A stretch of 64,000 nucleotides of DNA, taken from the NCBI GenBank assembly GCA_963693305.1, contig OY855903.1, positions 27,595,955-27,659,954 of the forward strand, read 5' to 3'. This DNA is from Meandrina meandrites. Lineage: Eukaryota > Cnidaria > Anthozoa > Scleractinia > Meandrinidae. Below, piece after piece: positions 27,418 to 38,556 of the stretch (the first letter of the stretch is position 1; the number at the start of each line of letters is the position of its first letter). Below the pieces are notes generated by a model. It saw nothing but the letters and a program-made list of their open reading frames with translations. It was not told the DNA's origin and did not search any database. The translations under genes and the position numbers were made by a program.

Positions 27418-30400
27418 ATCCTATGATTCCAGTTCATACGAGGAATATGATTCTATGTCAAGCGCAAGAGACAGCGATTCTGAATATGATCAGGATAGTG
27501 ATGTCGAAGTCTGTTCCTGTGTTCAATTTCAGACTGACAGTGCTAGCCTCGAAGAAACGCAATGTCTTGATGGCGATGACCTTTGCAACGTACACGTGGG
27601 TGTTGAAACCGCCGACCCATTATGCGTTAAGCTGAATGATTTAATAGGAAGAGGGAAAATATCAAAGGAAAGAATACTGTACAGATACTTAAATGACGTT
27701 CTAGAAACAATGTACAATCCTTTCCATGAATATGACCGCAAAGTCGTGGAGTTTTTCAACACTATTACATACCTGGGCGGCAAACGTACAGCCAATTTTA
27801 TTAGAGGGCCTATGAATTTGAGGGAAGGACGGCACAGTCATCTAAGCCAAGAGAAAGAAAAAAAGATCAAACTCGGAGGGCGTTCCAAGTCACTTATTCA
27901 AAAGTCCCAAGCAGGATACACTTCAGAATCGGGGGTTATCAAGCCACTATCTTTAAGACACATAGAACTTCTGAAGAACTCCAAAGCCAAGCCTCTAATT
28001 AAAACTTCTAATCTCCTGGTCATTCCTTGTACCCTGGCAAATGACGGGACAGCACTTAAACCCGCAATTGAATTTGATCCACATATTAAAGAAAATCTGG
28101 GCCTTAAATTTCCTGTTGATTTAGCCTACATAAAAAATAATCCAAATCCATCTCCCGATGAGGCTATTGTTTCATCCCTTACATCTTTGGATAACTTCTG
28201 TTCCCTACCCGTAGCCGTAGACTACGTTACCCAATCAGGGAAAACCGGCGAGGCAAGGGCCAGCTTTTTTGAATGGCACATTTAAGACGTTACAAGTTTG
28301 CCAAGCCTGCCAAGAAAAGGCGTCTGATCGACGTCACGTCATCTCACGTGATCAGATGAATTGTGCCAGCTTTTACGACACATGCTACGACTCGAAGACA
28401 GTGTGTGCTGAATGCAAAGTGGTTGGGCATGTTAGCCATGTGCCGTCATTAAGAGCTTGTGGTTTCCGTCTTGAACGGAACATTGTCTGCTCTCGCCGAG
28501 TTGTAATGGTTTTATGCAGTGACTGCGAGACGGGAAACAAGAATGCCTTTGAAATATTGAATGAAAAGCTCCAAAAAGGCACTATAGACCCCTGACTGGC
28601 TTTTTTACGCATTTTGCCAGATTGTCCCCATGTGGGCAAAAGCATGAAAGCAAGAAGCTGACAACGGCACTGAAGGGCATTGGGTATGTATGCCACACCA
28701 TCATCCCTGAACTGGATAAATATTCAGCAGATAATCAACGTGGTATGTACCCATGTCCCATCAGCATCGGTACACCATCGTACAGGTGGATTACCTTTCT
28801 TTCCTTTGATACCAAGAGTGCAAGTTCTACTCTGTTCAAAGCTTGCCTCCACAGTCCAGTTGACAAAGTGACTGCCCTTCGAAAAAACCTTAAGGCTAAA
28901 GAGATCCATTGCTGTGACGGCATAATACTTCTGGCATCCGACAGTGGTCCCATCAAAGCAATTGAGTTCACTGAGGGATCGATGTACATGACTTCAAAAG
29001 AAAAGAAGAAGAATGATCTTAGGAAGTTGGCAACGGAATTCAACTTATCACCTGCCGGGACCGCTGCAGAGATTACTTCCAGACTGAAAAAGTACTCGGA
29101 AAGTGTCAAACAGAAATATTTGACACGCGCTGTCCCAAACGATGAAATTTTCTTCTGGGAGAGAGAAACACAGCCTAGCTTTGAGGCTATGGTTGTTGCA
29201 GACAGAGATTTGTTTTACGCAGCTGAACCCATCGAGAAGTCAATCATTTCCTTCCAAATTGAAAAGGACGGTGTTGGTCTCAAGGGCGTCAATATGCAGG
29301 CAATTATTTCTTACAGACCCAGCTGGCAAAAGGTGAACAGTATGTGTCTTAACAACGGGAATCTCTTCCTATCACATGCCCATGGGATAAGCAAGATCAA
29401 CCTTGAAACCTGCCAAACAAGTTTGGTGGTGGAGCTTGATAATCAGCCTTGTGTACTCACAAGGTTTGGCACAGACATCCTATACACAAACCAGAAAAAG
29501 GTGTCTATATGGCAGCTAAGCGGCAATGGAAGAGAGTTGCGTTTGTTTGCAGGTTCTGACAAAGAAGATGGTAGCATGGATGGCCCGGTCAAAGAGTGCC
29601 GTTTTAAACAGCCAATGGGCATCTGCGCCGAGCTTGAAAGTGTTGTATACGTCTGTGATGCTCAGACCAACTCGATCAAGATCTGCACCAAGCTAAAGGA
29701 ATGCACACACTTTCTTGAAGCAACTGGCGGTCTGTATGAGGCCTTTTCCATGCACGAAAAAGGTGCTCATTACACCGTTAAGTCAGCAGAAGAAGCTATT
29801 GGCCTTGTCAGACAATGCAGAGAGATGCTTGACGAGAACACCCTCAACATTAAGGAAGCAACTGGTATTCAAACTGCGCTTAATGGACCGCAAAGGCATG
29901 TTTCGGCTAGAACAGTGGCATCAGTTGCCATGATAGACACAGGACTGCAAAGGCAGCATTCAAACCTCCAGGAATTTGGTTATAACCACATAAGCCTTTT
30001 GAGCTGCATGACACTTGATGTCGAACATTGCCACTCCACCATACATATAAAGCGGGCAAACATGTCAATGGCAGAATACTGCAGGTCTTTCGGATTAACA
30101 ATGAAAGAGGCGGTGAAACGCTTGACCAGCTGGACAGCGTACTATCATACCAGCAGACGATCTTGGTACCCCACTCCAGATGGTGCTTTGTTACTGTCGC
30201 AGGTTCCTGTAATGAAACCTCTACCAGTCTTTGATGTGTGTCAATCTGACTGTGATGCAATGAGGGACTGGGCCTCCTCCTATGGAGCTGCCGTAAGACA
30301 GCGAACTGTGCGCCAGGAGACCACCATGGCTCGACATGGCACACTTCCGGAGTTCATGTACCAAAGGCATTGTGAGATATCCGAGAACCCTGTCTCCATT

Positions 30401-30628
30401 GCTTTTGATGTGGGGGTCAATGCTCCAGGTCCTACCGATGATGCCAGAGAAGAGTTGGAGGAAGACCAAGAGGACATTTTTGATGAAAGCAGTGATGAAG
30501 AGGTCGAACACGGTCATGAAGGCTCCACATTAGTTCAAGGAGAAATTGGAAGCTCGGCCACATTTCTTCTGGGAGCAAGAACTTGTTACGGAAGAGCTAT
30601 ACGTTTTAACAATCGTCTTCTTTACTGA
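27418..30628 (+). pseudogene. Relic of a multicopy cnidarian gene with SAP and NHL-like regions
   Basis: Three pieces line up on one strand. The first (to 28285) is an acidic Ser/Tyr/Asp N-terminus and a basic middle. The second (28269-28595) is Cys-rich (CQACQEKAS, CAECKVVGHVSH, CSDCETGNKN), a zinc-binding pattern, with a TGA at 28593-28595. The third (28622-30628, 668 aa) has a SAP-like DNA-binding segment near residue 135 (RKLATEFNLSPAGTAAEI) and an NHL-like repeat near 320 (DGPVKECRFKQPMGIC). Its C-terminal module contains VEHCHSTIH and ends acidic. Two frameshifts, the stop and an apparent deletion after PHVGKSMKA (about 28650) indicate that the copy is dead. Confidence 0.6.
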
Positions 30629-31200
30629 AGAATCATAAGGTTCATCGGAACTTGTCAAAGTACATGATTAAGGTCAGTGACAAATATAATAATAGGAATG
30701 CAACACTACTGATATAATGTTATAGCGTGAAAAAAGCTTTGCTAAACAACGAAAACTATTAGGTGAATACGTAACGTTACATTTTGATTGTTATGCATCC
30801 TGATGAGGACAAGTTTTCTGTGTGGCTCTCATTTGTTGCTGCGGTTACCAGATCAAATGAATTGTGCAATTGGACATGTTCTAACTGCACAATTACTTGA
30901 CTGCCCTGTGTTTAAGAACTAAGTTCTCTAAACGAGAACCTAAGTGATACAGTCACAACAGAGTCAGAGCCTGGGGAAATGAGTAACTAGCCAAACAAAT
31001 TCCCACCAACAAGTGTCACCTTAACTTGCCCAAATAAAACCATGAGATTATGTACACTGCCTTCATGTCATTTATGTAGAGGCTGACATTAGTTTAGTAA
31101 ACATTTTAGTATTATCTTATCATAATTGCCATGTGGCTGTTCTGAAGGCTGGAATTCCGCATATATCCGTTCATCTATAATCAAATCGCATATCTTGAAT
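30629..31200. other. No gene recognised
   Basis: A/T-rich sequence without a frame longer than 60 codons or any motif. Confidence 0.5.
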
Positions 31201-31224
31201 TCCGCGGTTTATTCCCATCATGCA

Positions 31225-31745
31225 AGGAGAGAGTAAGACATGCATTTGTCCTCATTCTTTGTAACTTTCGAGGAGTACACATCAGATAATTTTCTTGATC
31301 AAGTCTTACTTTCTTCTACGTTCAGAGGCAATTTCATTTCACTAGTTCAGGCTCTTGGTTATGATCTATATGTCATAGAATCCTTCCAGCCCCACCTTGT
31401 GATTTGACAGCTGGAGACAAATGACTTATCTCAGCTGGACCCTACAAGAGTGGGTTCATCCCCGGAGGATCTTGCCCAAGTGTTGCATTATCATTATGGA
31501 GTTCAACGTGTGGTGGTTTGCCAGACATTCAGGGATAAAGCTATGGAGTTTAACAACACAGTGACTCTATTAAACAAATATTCCAAAGTGGTCATTCCCT
31601 CACTACCATAGAAGCTTACGGAATTCCTCAAGGGGAATATATGCAAAAGATGGTGTGCACTTGAGTGCATTTGGCCAACTAAAACTGTATCATAGTATAA
31701 GGGGCGAGGTTTTGCAGTCGCTACCTATCCTGGATTTGTCTTAGC
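31225..31745 (+). pseudogene. SGNH-hydrolase-like relic
   Basis: Shifting frames give QLETNDLSQLDPTRVGS-like, YGVQRVVVCQTFRDK and DGVHLSAFGQLKLYHSIRGE strings. This is the order of blocks in the SGNH-like proteins of cnidarian DIRS/CR1-type retrotransposons (the GTND and DGVHL blocks). There are stops (for example TGA at about 31404) and at least one frameshift, so it is not functional. Confidence 0.5.
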
Positions 31746-32231
31746 TATATATAATTGCCAATTGTGACAAACATTTTATAATTTCTGTTTTCCCATTTTA
31801 CTACCCCATTTACTTTACGCCCAGCAGTTCTGTTCTGTTTGCAGCCATTAGTTAACCGTGGCTTGCGCTTCATTGTCCACGGTAGCTGGGGACAAGTTAA
31901 CTCTAGTCCTGCCTACGTGGCTGGTTTTGTGACAGTGTGTCCTGTTTTTATCTGCTGTGGTATTTTTACCTGACATTTGTGACAACATGAGTGTAAAACC
32001 ATCTTGATTGCCCATTTTTATAGGTGCGTCTATGCATTCGTCATAACTGTTTAGGTATATGTTATCACAGGGTATTTTACTTGTTATCTTCCTTAAAAAT
32101 GTTTCATTTCATCTTGATTAAATGCCAGGCATGGCATCTGTTTACGACTGCAAGGCCACATTCCCTTCTCTACCAACCAGTCACCGTATCCAATTCTCTT
32201 TTCTGACTTTATCCTTTCTTTTGTACAAATC

Positions 32232-32622
32232 ATGCCACCAGTGAAACGAACACAGTTAATACACACTTCTACCCATGCAGCCAAGACAGTATGTGCCCCC
32301 AGCCACCCTGCAGCACAGCAAACCACCAACTCCGCTCCTACATCATCTGAGAACGCGGGTATGGTAAATGTCAATTTAGAAGCTCTGACCACTATGTTAT
32401 CAGCTGCTATACAGCAAGCCATTCGCTCGGCACTGACTACCACCTCGACATCCGTTGGCAACTCACAAATGGCGGACATTGTTGCTCAAGTGCCTGGCGT
32501 GCCAGAAAATCTTGTGTCTCGGGTGGTTGAGACTGAAGTGTTGGCTCTGACAAATACAGGTCAGATTCCTTTAAATACGGAGGGAACTGGGCCCTGTGCC
32601 GTTTTGCCTCCTGCGTCAAGGT
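32232..32622 (+). CDS. Exon or ORF1-like fragment of a retroelement, 130 codons
   Basis: The frame starts MPPVKRTQLIHTSTHAAK and is rich in Ala, Thr, Ser and Pro, with SAAIQQAIRSALTTT and PGVPENLVSRVVETEV. It runs into an AAGGTAGGTG donor-like sequence at about 32622, shortly before its stop codon. Short first exons of this composition precede tyrosine-recombinase retroelement genes in cnidarians, and the SGNH relic just upstream fits that. Without the rest of the element the call stays tentative. Confidence 0.35.
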
Positions 32623-32920
32623 AGGTGAAGAACACTCTACAATATCTTGTCTTAACAGATTTTTTCTCGTTGAAAACATTTTTCCCCGATTGTTAAATCC
32701 GTAAACTTTCATCGTGTGAAATCTGGGCATTGTAGACAACCCAGATTTTTAGTAGACAATTTTGGAAATTTGATGTTCAAGACTCTGTAATCCTACACCA
32801 AACCAGCCTTTCCACGAACCCAACTGTCTTTATGTTATGATGGTTCTTTGGGAGTAATTTTATCCATTTCGATAGACAAGAAATTCAAAAGACGGCTTTT
32901 GTTTTTTCCCAGGTTTTATC

Positions 32921-33178
32921 ATGGAAGTACATGCAAATAACCTTGTCGCACTGTGTAGAATTTGCGGCGAAAAAAAAGATCAAAGGCAGAAGGCTGATGC
33001 TCTTCAATTTCAGCAAGAAATAAGCAGTATATGGAAAGTTTTGATTCTGGTGGATTCACCAAATGTCCATCCACCATGCATTTGTGTTAAATGCTGGTTG
33101 ATATGCAGCAATAAGGACTATGTTCAAGGTACCTTAAAAACGGGAACACTCTTTGACGAGTTGGTATGCCCACAATGA
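32921..33178 (+). pseudogene. CRICG zinc-motif fragment, RAG1 N-terminus-like pattern
   Basis: The 85-aa frame has LCRICGEKKDQ followed, 34 residues later, by HPPCICVKCW. That is the C-x2-C ... H-P-x-x-I-C-x-K-C-W arrangement seen in the N-terminal zinc region of RAG1-like proteins and in the invertebrate N-RAG-type elements. The frame stops at 33176, and the next kilobase continues the same kind of protein in shifted frames, so this copy is broken. The relation to RAG1 is by motif only. Confidence 0.5.
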
Positions 33179-34048
33179 AGATTGCACCGTTTCCTGTAAG
33201 CAAAAAGTTAAAAAAGGCAGGCCACCCAAGGCAAAAAACGTAAACCTGCTGTTCCTGTACCATCTTCAGCTGATGTAAATAGCAAGACTGATTCATCAGA
33301 TGAGAATGAAGAGCAAGCATGTCCAGGGGTACTTCGTGTGTACAAAATTTGCATGGATAGTATGAGAGAGTGTTTCTTAGGATATCCAAAGAGGACAAAA
33401 ACTCTATTTTCCCCCAACTTTGTTCCACAATTCCTTCAACTAAGCTACTGTGCTTGCTCAGTAGCATACCTGGTTTCCACATCCTTTCAGAACTCAATTT
33501 GGCTCGTTCCATCTCAAACCTGTCCGAAGATTTGCAATCACATGTTGACACAGAAAGTCTTCAAAAGCAGAAACAGCAAATTCAAATGGATTGCAATTCA
33601 TTTTCTCAGTCTTACAAAGATCTGGAAACCCTTCAAAGTTTCAACGCGGAGGAATGGTTTTTACGGAGAAATCTGGTCTTGAAATCTGTGGTTAATGGCC
33701 TTGTTTCCAATGAGAATAGTTATTTCCAGAGATGTTTGGCCCTTGACCACTTATATAGTTTACAAGCTTTAATGTTGTTGGTCTGTGCAGCTTCATGACC
33801 AATATTACTCTCCTTGCATTGAGCAACTCAAAGCTGCTGTCAACATGTGTGGCAAGGCCCTTCCTGGTGGATCATATGCTACCCTTAAAGTATGGTCCAG
33901 AGATTTAACATCAGAGCCAAAGGAGTTTCCCCCTGGTGATTGTATGGTGGCAATTGACAACGACCAGATAGTACAGAGGAGGTGGAAAGTGAAAGTAGGA
34001 CAGAAATCGAGTGAGCGTTCTTACAAGTGTTTGTCAGGCAGAGGTTGA
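33179..34048 (+). pseudogene. Continuation of the CRICG-family gene, frameshifted
   Basis: One frame (about 33370-33798) gives a helical region with FHILSELNLARSISNLSEDL, QSHVDTESLQKQKQQ and FNAEEWFLRRNLVLKSVVNG. After a frame change near 33790, another gives LPGGSYATLKVWSR, FPPGDCMVAIDNDQIV and RRWKVKVGQKSS. The DNDQ block resembles sequences in multicopy cnidarian proteins, possibly a transposase-like core, but no catalytic triad could be fixed. Confidence 0.45.
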
Positions 34049-34257
34049 CACAGACAGGTCTTTGCAAAAGAGAAGTGATCTTGCTCCAAGGTAATTTTAA
34101 ACAATTGATTATTTTCTTGTTCACCTCCAATCATGCTCCAAATGGTGTTAAAATTTCTGTGTCTGACCCAGTATTTGTAACCCCAACCCCGGTTAAGACA
34201 GTCACAGAAGTATTTCGCCAGGTTGGTTACACGGAAGTGTAACCCATTACAGATTTT

Positions 34258-34720
34258 GTGGTGAAAGTTCAAGAGTGGATTTCTGTAACCATGTATGGTC
34301 TTCCTTTTCCTTTTGACGTGAACATCATTGAGCAAATATTCATCTGTATTGCTTGTGCCAAAGATGTTTCCAGTGCAGATGTTTCATTTTATGGAAAGGA
34401 ATGGGATGACCATTTAAAAGCTTGCCACAGTGAAGATGAAAATGTTGAGCTTGTCCAGGAATTTGACTGGGTTGTTCTGCGCATCGGACCACTACACGTA
34501 GAGATGAACATGGTAAAAACCTTATTTTTAGTTAACTGGGAGGTGTTTATCAGCGGTTTGACCAAAAAGGCTTGGCTTTACGTCAGACAGTGCATTGAAC
34601 TATGCAAAAGGTGCCAAAAATCATCACCATGCCATGACCATGCTCAGCATAACGGAAAAAGGAAACTGGAGTGAGCTGCTGATCCAACATGGCAAAGACA
34701 AGCGAGTCTTCATCATTGGT
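34258..34720 (+). pseudogene. CRICG-family C-terminal part, frameshifted
   Basis: The frame from 34258 encodes PFDVNIIEQIFICIACAK, then HLKACHSEDENVELVQEFDW and LHVEMNMVKTLFLVNWEVF. After about 34560 the sensible reading moves to another frame, giving NYAKGAKNHHHAMTMLSITE and GNWSELLIQHGKDKRVFIIG before a GTGAGT donor near 34720. The intron then holds the fold-back MITE. Confidence 0.4.
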
Positions 34721-34779
34721 GAGTTTACCGTTAAGATTTCACGATAACGATATATTTAAGTCTTTTCTTTATGTACATA

Positions 34780-35183
34780 CAGCTATTTCAATTAACGTTG
34801 TTGGATTAAATCTTCAAACCTACAAGTCAAGACCGAATGGTGCCATGGGTATTTACTGCAATTTGCATATCACCATTGAGGAAATCTACAAGTTTGTATT
34901 TTTGCACGTGGAATATTTTGTTTTTCTTTCCGTGAAGCCTTTCTCGTATCTTTTCTTTCGCCGTTATGTGGTTTGGATTATTCTTTTTAAATGAAATGAG
35001 GCGAAAAAGGATCTTTTCTACACATGTCTGAAGAGAAAGGAAACGAAAAACGTCTCGTTTGCTATATCGCTGTATCTCATTAGTATTCAGCACGCGTGGA
35101 ACACTCTTTCTTCGCCCATACTACCTTTCAGTCTTGTCTTTAAGCTTTGAGCTTCAATCCGACAACATTAATTGAAATAGCTG
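34780..35183. mobile_element. MITE with TA target duplication (Tc1/mariner-type)
   Basis: The ends are inverted copies over about 45 bp, starting CAGCTATTTCAATTAA, with further matching (AAGACAAGACTGAA-like) deeper inside. TA dinucleotides flank both ends. The roughly 400-bp element has no transposase of its own. It lies in an intron-like gap of the CRICG-family relic. Confidence 0.75.
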
Positions 35184-35221
35184 TATGCATATATTTTGCT
35201 TAACTAGTATGTGACGCTACA

Positions 35222-36048
35222 GGCAAAGAGGATGAGATTTCCATCAAGATTGCCAGTGGCACGATAAAAGGGTAGGTAATCTTTGTTGTTGGAATAAGTA
35301 GTGGGGTTGGTTTACGAGTTTTCTGATATAGTATTTGTTAGGTATCACATATTCTTCAACTATGTTTAGGTATCATGAGTTTGGCATCAAGTTGCCCACA
35401 GGTTGTAATGTGACAGTCGAAGGGGAAACTACCACCAGTGATGCAAAGGATGAATTTGCCTTGTTATGCAAAGTACCTAGTGATTTGGACAACTATGTAC
35501 TCGAGATGGTCATGATAACACAATACAAGAAAACACAATACAAAGTAAGGTAGAACAAATGCATCATTCAATTGAATATCCAACTATATACAGATGTCTT
35601 AAGAAATTTTGATGTCAAGTCATTAGATAGATTCACTGGAGTAAGCATGAAAAAGACAAACTAGTGATGACCCATGAATCAGACCATTATTGTTGCATCG
35701 GTTCCATCTTTAAGAATAAATCCAATTCTACGAATATAAGTGATTGCTTACCCGGCGATTTGACTGCATTTCAATGACATAAATCAATGTTATAAATTGA
35801 AAAGATATGTTTGGTCGCCATACAAGTCTCCTCTTGCTCCCATAGCCGTCCTTAGCAGAATTGTGTTTGCCTTGTGCACTAAATGTTGATTCAAAAACTG
35901 TACATGCTCAAAAGGTTCGTTTTAGAGAAATGAGACATTGGTATTCGTATTCTACCAAAAAAACCTCCAAATATGGACGAGTAGTTCTTATAACAGAAAA
36001 TCTCGACCTGGTTGAAGATGACATAAAAAGACAGGTAATGATGAAATA
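35222..36048 (+). pseudogene. Scattered exon-like pieces after the MITE
   Basis: Pieces with splice-like borders follow: about 35222-35271 (GKEDEISIKIASGTIKG, donor GTAGGT), 35370-35546 (YHEFGIKLPTGCNVTVEGE then SDLDNYVLEMVMITQYKKT, donor GTAAGG), and about 35855-36033 (CLPCALNVDSKTVH then TSKYGRVVLITENLDLVED). They may form the last exons of the CRICG-family gene or a separate small gene. No domain was recognised. Confidence 0.35.
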
Positions 36049-36194
36049 AAAAGTGCCCTCTCACAATGGGTAACTAGGTAAGTCCTACATTCTAAGCATT
36101 GTCCCGGATCACACAACTTACCTCGATCAGTCCCTCGGTATAGTGTACTGTGGCAGTGTGAAGCTTCTGCAAGGAAATATTTTTTTGTACATGT

Positions 36195-36680
36195 GTAATT
36201 TTTGTACATGCCGCCCCAGTCTGGCAGGCCTTCTCTGGCTACCTCTCTGATGCAATAGAGCAGATACAGAAAAGGACGCTTCACATCATTTATCCTGAAG
36301 CCGAATCATATGCTCATCCGGCCTTACAGCTAGCTCAATTAGTTAGAATGGACACTAGAAGAGAACACTTATGCGGTAAATACACCAATCAAATGAAGTT
36401 AAATGAACATCCTATACACCATCCGTTACCGAGACCAGCACTTATAGAGTCTAAGTATAATTCAAGGCAAAAAGCGCCTAGGTATTACCTGTGTAATAAT
36501 CCCATAACATGTGGGACAAAAAGAGCTGAAAGCTTTTTACATTTACATTTTTTCATAAATAATATATGCATAGTCATTTTTTATAGATTGTTAATTGTAA
36601 ATAGTATACTTACTATATCTCATGTAAGAGTTACTCGCTAATTCAGTTTCTGTTTAACTGCAAAAGAGTTTTAATAAACT
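36195..36680 (+). mobile_element. CR1/L2-like non-LTR retrotransposon, 3' fragment
   Basis: Reading in one frame gives the C-terminal end of a CR1-type reverse transcriptase protein (VWQAFSGYLSDAIEQIQKRT, LHIIYPEAESYAHPALQLA, LVRMDTRREHLCGKY). It is followed by a short A/T-rich 3' region and an ATTATT repeat tail near 36680. The 5' part is missing, as is usual after incomplete reverse transcription. Confidence 0.7.
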
Positions 36681-36897
36681 ATTATTATATTATTATTTTC
36701 CTTCTCAACATTATTTATTGCCTCATTGTCACCTTTAGAAAGAAACTAAGGAAGGCCTAATTTGAAGGTGGTTCAGCGAAAACCATGGAAGGTGAGTTCA
36801 ATTTCTGTAAACGTTGCATTACTGGATGAAAAAAGATGGAAGTAAAATAAATGGGTAATTGAGATAAATAACGGGTCACTCCATTGTACAAATAGAG

Positions 36898-37345
36898 ATG
36901 TCAAATTGTTGTATCCCATTTCATGAATTCAGTTTTTCAAATGAAAAAAATTTCCAGTTATTTGCAGCATATCTTTGTCCAAAGAAAACAGATCAAAACT
37001 TTTTCAGGAGAAAGCCCAAAGTCATAAAGCAAAAGAATCAGTTGTTGATATTTATTTTAAAGAGAATTACACTTGCTTTAGACAAGACTAGACTCAAGCA
37101 GCCACTGGAGTCAAGACTGAGTAATTCTCTTCCCTGTGGTTATCTGGATCAAAACTGGTGAAAAAACAAGACCATTTTTAATCCTTATGCCATTGTCTCC
37201 AATGGCCATAGCCATGAAAAAAAAACAATTGTGGCAGTGTTTATCGACAGAGTAGCCACCACCTTTGTCAAACGAAGAAACCCTGAGGTTAAAGAAGTTC
37301 ACATTTTCTCAGATGGCCCAGGTTCTTAATTTAAGAACAAATATA
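36898..37345 (+). pseudogene. Decayed transposon-type protein fragment
   Basis: The 87-codon frame and the following 150 bp in another frame give HEFSFSNEKNFQLFAAYLCP and later VSNGHSHEKKTIVAVFIDR and VKEVHIFSDGPGS. The last string resembles a block in multicopy cnidarian proteins that accompany YqaJ-like nucleases. Stops and frameshifts are frequent. The YqaJ-like relic at 40075 may be its distant continuation. Confidence 0.4.
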
Positions 37346-38290
37346 TCTTCTAGCTCCTTTAGACTTTTCAGAAGAATGTAGAAGCAAGAATATCATGGCA
37401 ATGGACAGTTTGAAGTGCAGATTGCAAAGTATAAGCGAACGCAGAACACACCAAAACAATAACATGTTGTTCATGTCAAAGCCAACAAATCAGGCTATAG
37501 TACATATCTTTAAGATCGCATTCCAGCAATTCCATCACGTATGATGACAGTATGTAACTTTTGCACATGAAAGGGTTGAAAATTTATTAGATAAGAGCAC
37601 ATGTAAATATAATGGATCAAGGCAAAACACAGTTGAGAAGACATTTCTTGAAATGGCGCCATAACAATGATCAAGAACTCAAGCTGTCAGCAAGTTGTCA
37701 AGCAGCAACATAAGTACATCAATCAGCATCAATTGAGCTTCATAAGTTTGCTCACGAAGTCACCATTTACTTGCAGCTAAAAAATGATATTTCAGTTTTG
37801 TTCCACAAAGCACTCTCTCTCACAACAATATCATGAGATGTACACTTAGATTATTAATTTTATTTGTAATAAACTGATGTTTCTTGGCTTTGGCTTTTGT
37901 TTCCTCCCTTTTGTTTCCGAGATCTCGCTGTTTGTTGCTTCATAACCTTTCTAACTTCCAAGCATGAAAGCTGGTGTTTATATTAAAAATGATCTTTTAC
38001 GAGTGTTTTATCGTCGCAACACGATGTTTACATCTGCATGCTCATTGCAGCTTTTAAGCAGTGGCTTGCAGCACTGCTTTATCGCTGCTTTTAGTTTTCA
38101 AAATTTTGTAGCACTTTTGCAGTGCACGATATTTTGGGTTGGCTGCTTGAAGGACTCAAAAGCTTTCCTTTAACGACGTTTAAGCACTAACACAGCGCTG
38201 CAGCAGCGTTGCATCGTTTGTACGGTTGCTCTCTTGACAATTTGAAAATCCTTAGTTGAGTGTTACAAGATAGTTTTCAGTTGTTATCAT
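37346..38290. other. No gene recognised
   Basis: Low-complexity A/T-rich DNA. The ORF at 37964-38173 is a Cys/Phe/Leu-rich chance frame without motif. Confidence 0.45.
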
Positions 38291-38556
38291 TTGAAATTTG
38301 AAGACTTTTTTGAATTCACAACGACAAAGTCAACGAGAGCTAAACACCCGTACAATATCTATGTCAAGCCAGCCAGACTTAACTGTTATAAAAATTCCTT
38401 TTTTATTAGGATAGTCAAACACTGCAATTCACTACCTAGGGACATTGTAGAGGCTGAAAGCCTTCAGCTTTTTAAATTTAAGCTTAAATCACATATGAAT
38501 ATTTAATTATGGTTCTTTTTTTTTCCTTTTAATTTTATTTGTGCTCTTTTTTTTAA
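38291..38556 (+). mobile_element. Second CR1-like 3' fragment (upstream part)
   Basis: The 71-codon frame (HPYNIYVKPARLNCYKNSFF, FIRIVKHCNSLPRDIVEAES, FKFKLKSHMNI) is the extreme C-terminus of a CR1/Jockey-type polymerase. Its 3' UTR is split by a piggyBac insertion at 38557 and appears to resume at 39926, with a TTGTATGTTGTATG tail near 40040. Confidence 0.65.
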
